This document shows positions 8,188 to 14,114 of a DNA stretch of 14,114 nucleotides, in pieces. The notes under the pieces were generated by a model. That model was not told the DNA's origin and did no database searches. It saw nothing but the letters and a program-made list of their open reading frames with translations. Location of the stretch: positions 11,476 to 25,589 of the forward strand of contig DCHH01000018.1 of assembly GCA_002315625.1 (NCBI GenBank). Direction: 5' to 3'. Position numbers and translations under genes: made by a program. The stretch comes from Bacteroidales bacterium UBA1757. GTDB taxonomy: Bacteria; Bacteroidota; Bacteroidia; Bacteroidales; UBA1402. Within the stretch, counting starts at the first letter, position 1. Each line of letters starts with the position of its first letter.

Positions 8188-8250
8188 CGGACGTTCAAAT
8201 GTACAATTTTACGTTGAATTGCACAAATCGACTTTCTAATACACAAATCA

Positions 8251-8832
8251 ATGAAAACAGACAAAAAACTTTCCGCTCCGATGATATGGGGCATAACTTC
8301 AGTTGTGGCTGGGCTGATACTTATCATCTTCAACGACAGCATTTTAAGTTGGATTTTCATCCTCCTCGGAGCCGCTCTTCTGGTCTATGGCATTGTGCCC
8401 GTCATCCAGGCATGGAAAAACAAGCAGCAACTGCCCACCATTTTCATTCTCTGCGCCGTTCTCGGTATCCTTGCCATCGTGTTGAACAAAGGGCTGACGG
8501 CCGTTCTCGTCCTGGCTTTGGGCATTGCCCTGCTGCTGGCCGGACTTCAGAACATAGCATCGCTCATACAGCTCAAACGGGGCTTTGACATTAAGGTGCC
8601 GTTCTCACATTTCATTGTGCCAGCTCTTTGCGTAATAGGCGGTGTGATAGCCATTTGTAACCCGTTCAAAGTACAAACCACACTTATCATTTTCATCGGC
8701 TGCGTAATTCTTGTCCAGGGCATAAGCAATCTTATCAGCCTCTTCCTCCTCTATCGTAGCAACAAATCCGCTTTTCAGGCCGCCAACGCCGAAAACATAA
8801 CCGATGCCACAATTATAGAAGACGAAAAATAG
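8251..8832 (+). CDS. HdeD/DUF308-family six-helix membrane protein
   Basis: The product is 193 residues with six predicted membrane helices at about 11-27, 31-53, 62-78, 81-106, 119-136 and 141-167. They are arranged as repeated helix pairs ending in short basic loops. The tail is polar and acidic (DATIIEDEK) and probably cytoplasmic. The layout and the recurring GxxLLxxGI-type helices fit the HdeD/DUF308 family. The E. coli member HdeD is linked to acid resistance at high cell density, but most homologues are uncharacterised. It is the first gene of a two-gene operon with only 1 bp before the ccsBA start. The consensus promoter upstream supports the start at 8251. No catalytic motif is visible, so no reaction is assigned. 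Confidence 0.82.
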   Translation: MKTDKKLSAPMIWGITSVVAGLILIIFNDSILSWIFILLGAALLVYGIVPVIQAWKNKQQLPTIFILCAVLGILAIVLNKGLTAVLVLALGIALLLAGLQNIASLIQLKRGFDIKVPFSHFIVPALCVIGGVIAICNPFKVQTTLIIFIGCVILVQGISNLISLFLLYRSNKSAFQAANAENITDATIIEDEK

Positions 8833-8833
8833 C

Positions 8834-10048
8834 ATGGATGTGCTTTCGTTTCCGGTTTCGGTGATACTGGCTGCGGCATTTTGTGTCGGGTCATATCTCA
8901 CATACGGATTCTACAAACGGTCGGCACTGCTCAGCGGACGTCCGCTCACCATAGCCTGCATGGCGGTAGTCGCACTCCTGTCCATGATTGAAGGCATCTG
9001 GAAATTCTCTCTGCAGCACACCATCCTGTTCTGGATTCCAGTCCTTGTGACCACCTGGTTAGCGGGCATGACCACAATGGACGCCATCCGCAACAGGCTC
9101 CGTCTATCTTTCATTCTGGCTCACTGCGGACTGTTCCTGATTTTTTTCGGAGCATTCTTCGGTGCACCCGATTTCGACTCGGCAGTGATGGCAGTAACCA
9201 AATCCGAACCCTGTTCATACGCAGTTTCCGACCGTAACCTGACTGTACCCCTGCCATTTAGCATTCAACTGACCGACTTCCGTATTGACTTTTACGGTGA
9301 CTCCTTCACCCCGAAACAATACACCAGTGTTCTGGAGCTCTCTGACGGGACACTCGTGCAGAAAGAGACCAGCGTGAATCACCCGTGTTACCATAAAGGC
9401 TGGCTCATCTATCAGTCTGACTATGATTACGAAAGGGGCGATTATTCCGTCATCCGACTCGTTAGGGATCCGTGGCTGCCAATCATTTTTCTTGGCATGG
9501 CGCTACTGGCCGTCGGCTCGGTTCTCGGGCTTCGCGGCACATGGAAGAGCAAGGCCGTGATTCCCTCAGTGCTTGTCCTGGCATTGGTTTTCGGAGGACT
9601 GTCCATAGCCCGAATCAGTCTTGCCACACTGGCCCCGGCCCTCAGAAGTCTGTGGTTCATCCCGCACCTTATTATCTACATGATAGCATACGCCCTGCTG
9701 GCAATTGCTCTGGTCTGCTCCTTCATAGGACTTTTCAAAAATGTCCCTTCGATTGATGCAATCTCCCGGAAATTGCTGGCCACTTCATCTTCCCTGCTCC
9801 TTGTGGGGATGCTCTGCGGGGCTGTGTGGGCCAAGAGCGCGTGGGGCGACTACTGGACCTGGGACCCCAAGGAGTGCTGGGCAGCTGCCACATGGCTTAT
9901 CACATTGACAGGCACACATTTGTGTTCCAAGAACAAAAACCTGATTTTTGTTGCGATTCTGCTGGCATTCCTTTCCATGCAGATTACCTGGTATGGAGTG
10001 AACTGGCTGCCGTCATCACAATTCAGCATGCACACCTACAACTCATAA
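8834..10048 (+). CDS. Compact ResB-CcsA (CcsBA) cytochrome c maturation fusion
   Basis: The product is 404 residues. The N-terminal half (to about 230) looks like ResB/CcsB. It has helices near 8-25, 37-53, 63-79 and 93-111 (including His97 in LAHCGLFLIFFGAFFG), a short periplasmic segment of about 100 residues containing GWLIYQSDYD, and then RDPWLPIIFLG leading into the next helix. The C-terminal half is a CcsA core with His278 (LWFIPHLIIYMIAY), the heme-handling WWD motif WGDYWTWDPKE at 337-347, His362 (GTHL) and a final periplasmic His400 (QFSMHTY). System II proteins of this kind export heme and attach it to CxxCH sites of c-type cytochromes. The usual CcsBA fusions are much longer, mainly because the ResB periplasmic domain is larger. 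Here all expected CcsA residues remain, so it looks reduced rather than broken. No cytochrome c gene is in the window. Confidence 0.88.
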   Translation: MDVLSFPVSVILAAAFCVGSYLTYGFYKRSALLSGRPLTIACMAVVALLSMIEGIWKFSLQHTILFWIPVLVTTWLAGMTTMDAIRNRLRLSFILAHCGLFLIFFGAFFGAPDFDSAVMAVTKSEPCSYAVSDRNLTVPLPFSIQLTDFRIDFYGDSFTPKQYTSVLELSDGTLVQKETSVNHPCYHKGWLIYQSDYDYERGDYSVIRLVRDPWLPIIFLGMALLAVGSVLGLRGTWKSKAVIPSVLVLALVFGGLSIARISLATLAPALRSLWFIPHLIIYMIAYALLAIALVCSFIGLFKNVPSIDAISRKLLATSSSLLLVGMLCGAVWAKSAWGDYWTWDPKECWAAATWLITLTGTHLCSKNKNLIFVAILLAFLSMQITWYGVNWLPSSQFSMHTYNS

Positions 10049-10088
10049 TAGCCCCACCCACTCATAACTCCCTGACTATCAAATCGCA

Positions 10089-10127
10089 TTTCGTATTTTT
10101 CGCGAATGATACGCGTAAAATACGAAA
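10089..10127 (+). repeat. Palindromic dispersed repeat, copy B
   Basis: Arms TTTCGTATTTTTCGCG and CGCGTAAAATACGAAA (one unpaired position, 10116) flank the loop AATGATA. The reverse complement of copy A (818-856) matches it with one mismatch, and the identity continues 4 nt upstream (GCAT in both). It starts 40 bp after the ccsBA stop. Confidence 0.8.
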
Positions 10128-10156
10128 AAAGGAGAGCATTTCCGGCCTCTTTTTTT
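10127..10156 (+). terminator. Possible terminator after ccsBA
   Basis: AAAAGGAGAG (10127-10136) can pair with CTCTTTTTTT (10147-10156), with two G-T wobbles and a 10-nt loop, giving a stem whose 3' side is T-rich. It follows palindrome copy B directly and precedes the uxaE promoter, so it may end the hdeD-like/ccsBA transcript. The stem is weak. Confidence 0.4.
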
Positions 10157-10188
10157 ATTGTCTAAATCGTTTTATCCCGAAAAAATGT

Positions 10189-10196
10189 TATATTTG
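10189..10196 (+). promoter_or_regulatory. -7 box for the uxaE gene
   Basis: TATATTTG matches the Bacteroidota -7 box TAnnTTTG. The -33 region 19 nt upstream reads ATCG, only a partial match to TTTG. It would start a leader of about 55 nt before the ATG at 10259, and it argues against the upstream GTG at 10196 as start codon. Confidence 0.5.
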
Positions 10197-10258
10197 TGGC
10201 TGATTTATTCGTAGTAGGAGAAGTTCGATTTTTCATTAACCACCCAAATAATATTATT

Positions 10259-11509
10259 ATGAGAATCAACAAGTATTCATTCGGAACAGGCGACCGTTTC
10301 GCCCATCAGGGAGAGGCTCAGTTGAGCGCTTTGATGAAAGCCCGCAAGGAACTGGGCATCGATTTTACCCCTGTCTGGAACAAGTCAAACCGCGAACACG
10401 ACATCTGCCACACCGAACCCACCGGAACCCGTCAGGAAGCCGATGCAGCCGTCAAGGCCCTGGGCTATACCGGACAATATTTTGTGGATGCCGACCATAT
10501 CAACATGAAGAATGTCGATCGCTTCATTGCCTGCTCCGACTTCTTCACCATCGACGTTGCCGACTATATTGGCAAGGGCGCCCCCGAAGCCGACATCGAG
10601 GCTTTTGTCAAGGCCAATGCCAAGTACATCGGCAAACTTGAAATCCCCGGCATGAAAGAGCCGTTCGAAATCACCGAAGAGCTTCTGCGCAAGAACGCCA
10701 AGAAGTTCCTCTTCGCCGCACAGGAAGCCGGACGCATCTACCGTCACATCGCTGAAGTCAAGGGTGTTGACAACTTTGTTCCCGAAGTTTCGATGGACGA
10801 AGTCGATGAGGCCCAGACCCCTATTGAAATGTTCCTGATTCTGAGCGCCCTTGCCCACGAGCAGGTTCCCTGCCAGACCATTGCCCCGAAATTCACCGGC
10901 CGCTTCAACAAGGGTGTCGATTATCAGGGCGACATCAAGCAGTTTGAGAAGGAATTTGAAGAGGACATCCTCGTTATCGATTTCGCTGTCAAGGAGTTCG
11001 GTCTGCCCGACAACCTGAAGCTCAGCATCCACTCGGGTAGCGACAAGTTCTCGATTTATCCCATCATGGGACGCCTTATCCGCAAGTACGACAAGGGTAT
11101 CCATGTCAAGACCGCCGGTACCACCTGGCTCGAGGAGATTATCGGACTGGCTCTGGCCGACCCCAAGGCTCTTGAAATGGCCAAGTACATTTATAGCCAG
11201 GCTTACAACCGTATGGAAGAGCTGACCATTCCATACGCTACGGTTATCGACGTTCCCAAGGACAAGCTCCCGACTCCGGAAGAGGTTGCCACATGGGATG
11301 CCGATACATTCGCCCGCACCATGCGCCACAATCAGGCCGACAAGCTCTACAATCCCGCTTTCCGCCAGCTGATTCACGTAAGTTATAAGGTGGCTGCCGA
11401 ACTGGGCAAGGACTACACCGACACCCTCGAGCGCAACAAGGAAGTCGTGGCCAAGCAAGTAATCGAGAACATCTACGACCGCCACGTCCTCCGCATGTTC
11501 GGAAAATAA
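10259..11509 (+). CDS. uxaE: Tagaturonate/fructuronate epimerase family protein (UxaE)
   Basis: The product is 416 residues and soluble. It resembles the UxaE family, which interconverts D-tagaturonate and D-fructuronate. That step lets galacturonate enter the glucuronate branch without UxaB/UxaA. Recognised stretches are KYSFGTGDRFAHQGEAQL (residues 5-22), PVWNKSNREH (38-47), YFVDADHIN (74-82), SIHSGSDKFSIYP (256-268) and HVKTAGTTWLE (282-292). The His and Asp residues in these motifs are probable metal and substrate ligands, although I have not matched them to a structure. The start at 10259 gives the family-like N-terminus; the frame is open back to a GTG inside the promoter. The gene leads a + strand series with the mannonate oxidoreductase gene 230 bp on, which supports the hexuronate role. 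The family was recognised from memory, so exact activity is inferred. Confidence 0.82.
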   Translation: MRINKYSFGTGDRFAHQGEAQLSALMKARKELGIDFTPVWNKSNREHDICHTEPTGTRQEADAAVKALGYTGQYFVDADHINMKNVDRFIACSDFFTIDVADYIGKGAPEADIEAFVKANAKYIGKLEIPGMKEPFEITEELLRKNAKKFLFAAQEAGRIYRHIAEVKGVDNFVPEVSMDEVDEAQTPIEMFLILSALAHEQVPCQTIAPKFTGRFNKGVDYQGDIKQFEKEFEEDILVIDFAVKEFGLPDNLKLSIHSGSDKFSIYPIMGRLIRKYDKGIHVKTAGTTWLEEIIGLALADPKALEMAKYIYSQAYNRMEELTIPYATVIDVPKDKLPTPEEVATWDADTFARTMRHNQADKLYNPAFRQLIHVSYKVAAELGKDYTDTLERNKEVVAKQVIENIYDRHVLRMFGK

Positions 11510-11544
11510 TCCACGAACCCCCACCAAGTCCGCAAATGCGACAA

Positions 11545-11704
11545 GCCCCCACTGGGGGCCGACCCGCAGGGGTCGGGGGGATAGATAAGGAGGAACGAGC
11601 GCAGCGAGTTCCGTTACCAGTAGGAACGTCAAGAGCGAAAAAACGGAACAAGCGAAGCGAGTTCCATTACCAATAGGAACGTCGGAACAAGCGAAGCGAG
11701 TTCC
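11545..11704 (+). repeat. Structured multi-hairpin repeat, copy 1 (upstream of uxuB)
   Basis: In order: hairpin GCCCCC-ACT-GGGGGC (11545-11559); hairpin CCGACCC-GCAG-GGGTCGG (11559-11576); the constant block GGGGGGATAGATAAGGAGG (11575-11593); then GGAAC...GTTCC hairpin units. The same order is found upstream of pdxB at 13935-14024. It fills most of the uxaE-uxuB gap and ends 35 bp before the uxuB ATG. No ORF of its own is credible. It could be a non-autonomous mobile repeat, a processing/stability site or a leader element. Confidence 0.75.
11592..11704 (+). repeat. Three GGAAC-x11-GTTCC hairpin units in tandem
   Basis: Units of 21 bp occur at 11592-11612, 11645-11665 and 11684-11704; the last two are identical. 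Units 1 and 2 are each followed by a related 18-nt spacer (GTTACCAGTAGGAACGTC and ATTACCAATAGGAACGTC). The pdxB-upstream copy has a single unit (13984-14004), so the number of units varies between copies. Confidence 0.8.
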
Positions 11705-11739
11705 GAAAAAATAAACATCAACCAAAAACCCAATACATT

Positions 11740-12585
11740 ATGATTACAAATTTCAACGACCTGAAAGGTAAAGTATGTGTGATGACCGGTGGTGCCGGCG
11801 TCATCGGTGCAACCCTGGCCCGTGGCCTTGCCGCAGCCGGAATCAAAACCGCCATTGTTGACATCAACGAAGAAGCCGCCACAACGTTGGCAGCCGATAT
11901 TGAAAAGGAATTCGGCGTGAAGACCATCGGCGTAATGGCCAATGTTCTTGAGAAGGAATCCCTCGAAGCCGCCAAGGCAAAAATCAACGCCGAACTGGGC
12001 AAGATTGAACTCCTGATTAACGGTGCCGGCGGCAACTCGCCCAAGGCCACGACCGTTGTCGAGCAGATGACCGAAGATGACAAGAACGACCTCGACAAAA
12101 CTTTCTACGGCCTTTCGATGGACGGATTCGAGAAGGTATATAACCTCAACTTCAAGGGTACGCTCCTCCCCACCATGGTTTTCACCGGCGATATGCTCGA
12201 ATCTGGCAAGGGTGCCATCATGAACATCTCATCGATGAACTCATACCGTCCTCTGACCAAGATTCCCGCCTATTCCGCTGCCAAGGCTTCCATCAACAAC
12301 CTGACCCAGTGGCTGGCTGTACATTTCGCCAAGATCGGTATCCGCTGCAACGCCATTGCTCCGGGCTTCTTCCTCACCAACCAGAACCGTTTCTTGCTCA
12401 TGAACCAGGACGGCACTCCCACCCCCCGTACCGCCAACATCCTGCACGGTACTCCGATGGGCAAGTTCGGCGAACCCGAAGACCTCGTAGGAGCAACCCT
12501 TTACCTGCTGTCTGACATCTCATCGTTCGTGACTGGTATCGTTATCCCCATCGATGGCGGTTTCAGCGCATTCAGCGGTGTCTAA
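11740..12585 (+). CDS. uxuB: SDR-family D-mannonate oxidoreductase (UxuB-like)
   Basis: The product is 281 residues, a classical short-chain dehydrogenase. It has the NAD-binding TGGAGVIG (16-23), Asp41 at the end of the second strand (favouring NAD over NADP), NGAGG (94-98), a conserved Asn in NLNFKG (about 135-140), Ser165 in ISSMNS, and the YSAAK motif with catalytic Tyr178 and Lys182. It ends with the usual IPIDGGFSAFSGV. Length, the FNDLKGKVCVMTGGAG start and the region around FYGLSMDGFEKVYNLNF resemble the SDR-type fructuronate reductases (B. subtilis UxuB-like), which reduce D-fructuronate to D-mannonate. Its place after uxaE fits, as UxaE makes fructuronate. Other sugar-acid SDRs look similar, so substrate is inferred from context. 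A structured repeat ends 35 bp upstream, no clear promoter box was seen between, and a hairpin terminator follows. Confidence 0.82.
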   Translation: MITNFNDLKGKVCVMTGGAGVIGATLARGLAAAGIKTAIVDINEEAATTLAADIEKEFGVKTIGVMANVLEKESLEAAKAKINAELGKIELLINGAGGNSPKATTVVEQMTEDDKNDLDKTFYGLSMDGFEKVYNLNFKGTLLPTMVFTGDMLESGKGAIMNISSMNSYRPLTKIPAYSAAKASINNLTQWLAVHFAKIGIRCNAIAPGFFLTNQNRFLLMNQDGTPTPRTANILHGTPMGKFGEPEDLVGATLYLLSDISSFVTGIVIPIDGGFSAFSGV

Positions 12586-12593
12586 AACTTCTT

Positions 12594-12631
12594 CCTGCCC
12601 GACATCTCCAAGCCGGGCAGGACTTTTATTT
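12594..12631 (+). terminator. Terminator after uxuB
   Basis: Arms CCTGCCCG (12594-12601) and CGGGCAGG (12614-12621) pair perfectly over 8 bp with a 12-nt loop and are followed by ACTTTTATTT. It begins 8 bp after the uxuB stop and sits between uxuB and the LarA-like gene, so that gene may be expressed by partial read-through; no TAnnTTTG box was seen before it. Confidence 0.65.
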
Positions 12632-12649
12632 CTCATAATCCAGTAAGTT

Positions 12650-13930
12650 ATGCTTTATTACAGCCGCGGTTCGAAAAACGACAACATTACCCCTGCTGAA
12701 GTCCGCGCCATATTAAAAGAGGTGTTCGACAAAATGGGCAAGAAGAAACGCGTTCTGGCCCTTCCGCCGGATTTCACCCGTTTCAACTCGTATGCCGGCC
12801 CCATCACCGAAATGTGCTACGACTATTTCGGCGAAACCCTGACCGACATCATGCCGGCCCTGGGAACCCACTCCCCGATGACCGACGAGCAGATTTCCAC
12901 CATGTTCGGACACACTCCAAAGAGCCTGTTCCGTGTTCACGACTGGCGCAACGATGTGGTGACCGTCGGAGAAGTTCCTGCCGAGTACGTCAACAAGGTT
13001 TCTGAAGGACGCCTCAATTACACCTGGCCCGCCCAAGTAAACAAGCTGCTCCTTGACCCGAGTTTCGACCTGATTCTCTCCATCGGGCAGGTGGTTCCTC
13101 ACGAGGTCATCGGTATGGCCAACTACACCAAGAACATTTTCGTCGGAGTAGGCGGTAGCGAAGGAATCAACAAGAGCCACTTCATCGGTGCCACCTACGG
13201 CATGGAACGCATCATGGGACGTGCCAAGAGTCCGGTTCGTGACGTCATGGAGTATGCCAAGACCCATTTCATCAGCAACCTCCCAATAGTTTTCATCCAG
13301 ACCGTTCTGGCCAAGAACTATGAGACTGGCAAGATGGAACTGAAAGGCATCTTTATCGGCGACGATTTCGAGTGCTTCCAGAAGGCTTCCGACCTTTCGC
13401 TGGAGACCAATTTCATCATGGTCGATCACGAAATAAAGAAATGTATCGTTTATCTCGACCCGGAAGAGTTCAAGAGCACATGGCTGGGTAACAAGAGTGT
13501 CTATCGCACCCGTATGGCCCTGGCCGACAATGCGGAACTGATCATTTTGGCCCCGGCCCTGAAGGAATTCGGCGAGGACAAGACCATCGACGGCCTTATC
13601 CGTAAGTACGGTTACAAGGGAACGCCCTACACCCTCAAGTGTACCAACGAGAACAAGGATTTGCAGGACAACCTGGGCGCATCCGCTCACCTTATCCACG
13701 GTTCCTCGGAAGGACGTTTCACCATCACCTACTGCCCCGGTCCCGACATGAGCCGCGAAGAAATCGAAGGTGTCGGTTTCCAGTATGGCAATTTGAATGC
13801 CATTATGGCCAAGTATCCGCTCGACAAGCTCAAGGACGGCTGGAATACCATGCCCGACGGCGAAGAGATTTACTACATCTCCAACCCCGCCCTCGGCCTG
13901 TGGGCATATCCTGAGAGATTCAAAGATTAG
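12650..13930 (+). CDS. LarA-like nickel-pincer (NPN) racemase/epimerase
   Basis: The product is 426 residues, close to lactate racemase LarA (about 424). Residues known from LarA are present: Asp41 and Arg44 in DFTR, His74 in LGTHSPMT, His151 in VPHEVIG, Lys161 in YTKN (the Lys that holds the NPN cofactor) and His177 in NKSHF (the Ni ligand). The spacings Asp-3-Arg, His-10-Lys and Lys-16-His equal those I recall for LarA (72/75, 174/184/200). Enzymes of this superfamily invert C2 of alpha-hydroxy acids, including lactate, malate, phenyllactate and D-gluconate, and need LarB, LarC and LarE to make NPN; none of these is in the window. The gene follows uxuB by 64 bp, so a sugar acid, especially D-mannonate, is a likelier substrate than lactate. 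This is inference from context. No frameshift or missing key residue is seen. Confidence 0.85.
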   Translation: MLYYSRGSKNDNITPAEVRAILKEVFDKMGKKKRVLALPPDFTRFNSYAGPITEMCYDYFGETLTDIMPALGTHSPMTDEQISTMFGHTPKSLFRVHDWRNDVVTVGEVPAEYVNKVSEGRLNYTWPAQVNKLLLDPSFDLILSIGQVVPHEVIGMANYTKNIFVGVGGSEGINKSHFIGATYGMERIMGRAKSPVRDVMEYAKTHFISNLPIVFIQTVLAKNYETGKMELKGIFIGDDFECFQKASDLSLETNFIMVDHEIKKCIVYLDPEEFKSTWLGNKSVYRTRMALADNAELIILAPALKEFGEDKTIDGLIRKYGYKGTPYTLKCTNENKDLQDNLGASAHLIHGSSEGRFTITYCPGPDMSREEIEGVGFQYGNLNAIMAKYPLDKLKDGWNTMPDGEEIYYISNPALGLWAYPERFKD

Positions 13931-13934
13931 GCTT

Positions 13935-14024
13935 CCCCTCTGGGGGCAAAGCCGACGGAGTCGGCCGGGGGGATAGATAAGGAGGAACGAACGAAGCGAG
14001 TTCCGTTATTACTTGGAAGCGTAA
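13935..14024 (+). repeat. Structured multi-hairpin repeat, copy 2 (upstream of pdxB)
   Basis: Same order as copy 1: hairpin CCCC-TCT-GGGG (13935-13945), hairpin GCCGAC-GGA-GTCGGC (13951-13965), the constant block GGGGGGATAGATAAGGAGG (13967-13985), and one unit GGAAC...GTTCC (13984-14004). It then continues GTTATTACTTGGAAGCG, related to the copy 1 spacer. It begins 4 bp after the LarA-like stop and ends 13 bp before the pdxB ATG. Confidence 0.75.
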
Positions 14025-14037
14025 GCAAAAAGAAAAA

Positions 14038-14114
14038 ATGAAAATAGTCTGCGACAATAAAATACCTTTTCTGAAAGGGGCTCTCGAACCCTACGCGGAA
14101 GTCATCTATCTGCC
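14038..14114 (+). CDS. pdxB: Erythronate-4-phosphate dehydrogenase PdxB, 3'-truncated
   Basis: Only the first 25 codons and two bases are in the window. The start MKIVCDNKIPFLKG and the following LEPYAEVIYLP match the N-terminus of PdxB, the NAD-dependent enzyme that oxidises 4-phosphoerythronate in the DXP-dependent pathway to pyridoxal phosphate. The catalytic and NAD-binding parts lie beyond the window. It has no evident link to the hexuronate genes. The structured repeat separates it from the LarA-like gene, and no clear promoter box was seen in the gap. Confidence 0.75.
   Translation, partial: MKIVCDNKIPFLKGALEPYAEVIYL

Noticed and set aside
8103..8360. Longer N-terminus for the alcohol dehydrogenase (start at 8360)
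   Set aside because: It would overlap the hdeD-like gene and both divergent promoters, and the family N-terminus begins at the Met at 8102.
10196..10258. Upstream GTG start for uxaE
   Set aside because: The GTG shares its G with the -7 box, and the extra 21 residues do not fit the UxaE-family N-terminus; the ATG at 10259 does.
11592..11704. CRISPR array
   Set aside because: The repeats are hairpin units with nearly identical spacers of 18 to 32 nt or none, and no cas gene is present.
10385..11725. 446-codon antisense open frame across uxaE
   Set aside because: It is the complement of a high-GC gene with strong codon bias, its product has no recognisable domain, and its 5' end lies in the hairpin repeat.
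11510..11739. Small protein gene in the uxaE-uxuB gap
   Set aside because: Open frames here are made of repeated hairpin sequence with no plausible start context or protein-like composition.
12713..13699. 328-codon antisense open frame across the LarA-like gene
   Set aside because: The sense frame carries all LarA motifs; the antisense product has no family features and no promoter.
12650..13930. Simple lactate racemase in lactate metabolism
   Set aside because: No lactate dehydrogenase, lactate permease or lar cofactor genes are nearby, while the upstream genes are for hexuronates; kept only as an alternative.

Overview
The window looks like a chromosomal segment from a member of the Bacteroidales (Bacteroidota). 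The evidence is a SusC/SusD pair, a SusD lipoprotein with a Bacteroidota-style surface-export signature, and several upstream regions carrying the Bacteroidota promoter -7 box TAnnTTTG. The content suggests a gut or rumen plant-glycan degrader. Genus cannot be fixed from this sequence alone. All calls come from reading the sequence and remembered family motifs; no searches were run.

Layout. (1) 1-6172, glycan uptake: the 3' part of a GH43-type glycosidase gene (+ strand) converges on a susC-susD operon (- strand). The 187-bp gap between them holds three separate hairpins. (2) 6198-8102 (- strand): a DUF2461 gene and an iron-type alcohol dehydrogenase gene, 39 bp apart. (3) 8251-10048 (+ strand): a divergent pair of tightly coupled membrane genes, an HdeD/DUF308 protein and an unusually compact ResB-CcsA (CcsBA) cytochrome c maturation fusion. 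(4) 10259-13930 (+ strand): a hexuronate module with a tagaturonate/fructuronate epimerase (UxaE family), an SDR-type mannonate oxidoreductase (UxuB-like) and a LarA-like nickel-pincer racemase/epimerase. (5) 14038 to the end: the first 25 codons of pdxB (vitamin B6 synthesis).

How the genes may work together. SusC/SusD would import oligosaccharides and the GH43 enzyme would trim arabinose/xylose-type side chains. UxaE and UxuB would take galacturonate- and glucuronate-derived ketouronates to D-mannonate, which fits pectin or glucuronoxylan use. The most interesting gene is the LarA homologue directly after uxuB. It keeps the NPN/nickel residues with the same spacing as LarA. LarA enzymes act at C2 of alpha-hydroxy acids, and the C2 epimer of D-mannonate is D-gluconate. 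A nickel-dependent mannonate/gluconate shunt is therefore a concrete hypothesis.

Non-coding structure. Two near-identical palindromes of about 43 bp lie in opposite orientation at 818-856 and 10089-10127, bracketing about 9.2 kb. A second, multi-hairpin repeat family occurs just upstream of uxuB (11545-11704) and just upstream of pdxB (13935-14024). Its first two hairpins differ in sequence but still pair. No gap without a gene exceeds 300 bp; the longest (11510-11739) is mostly this repeat.
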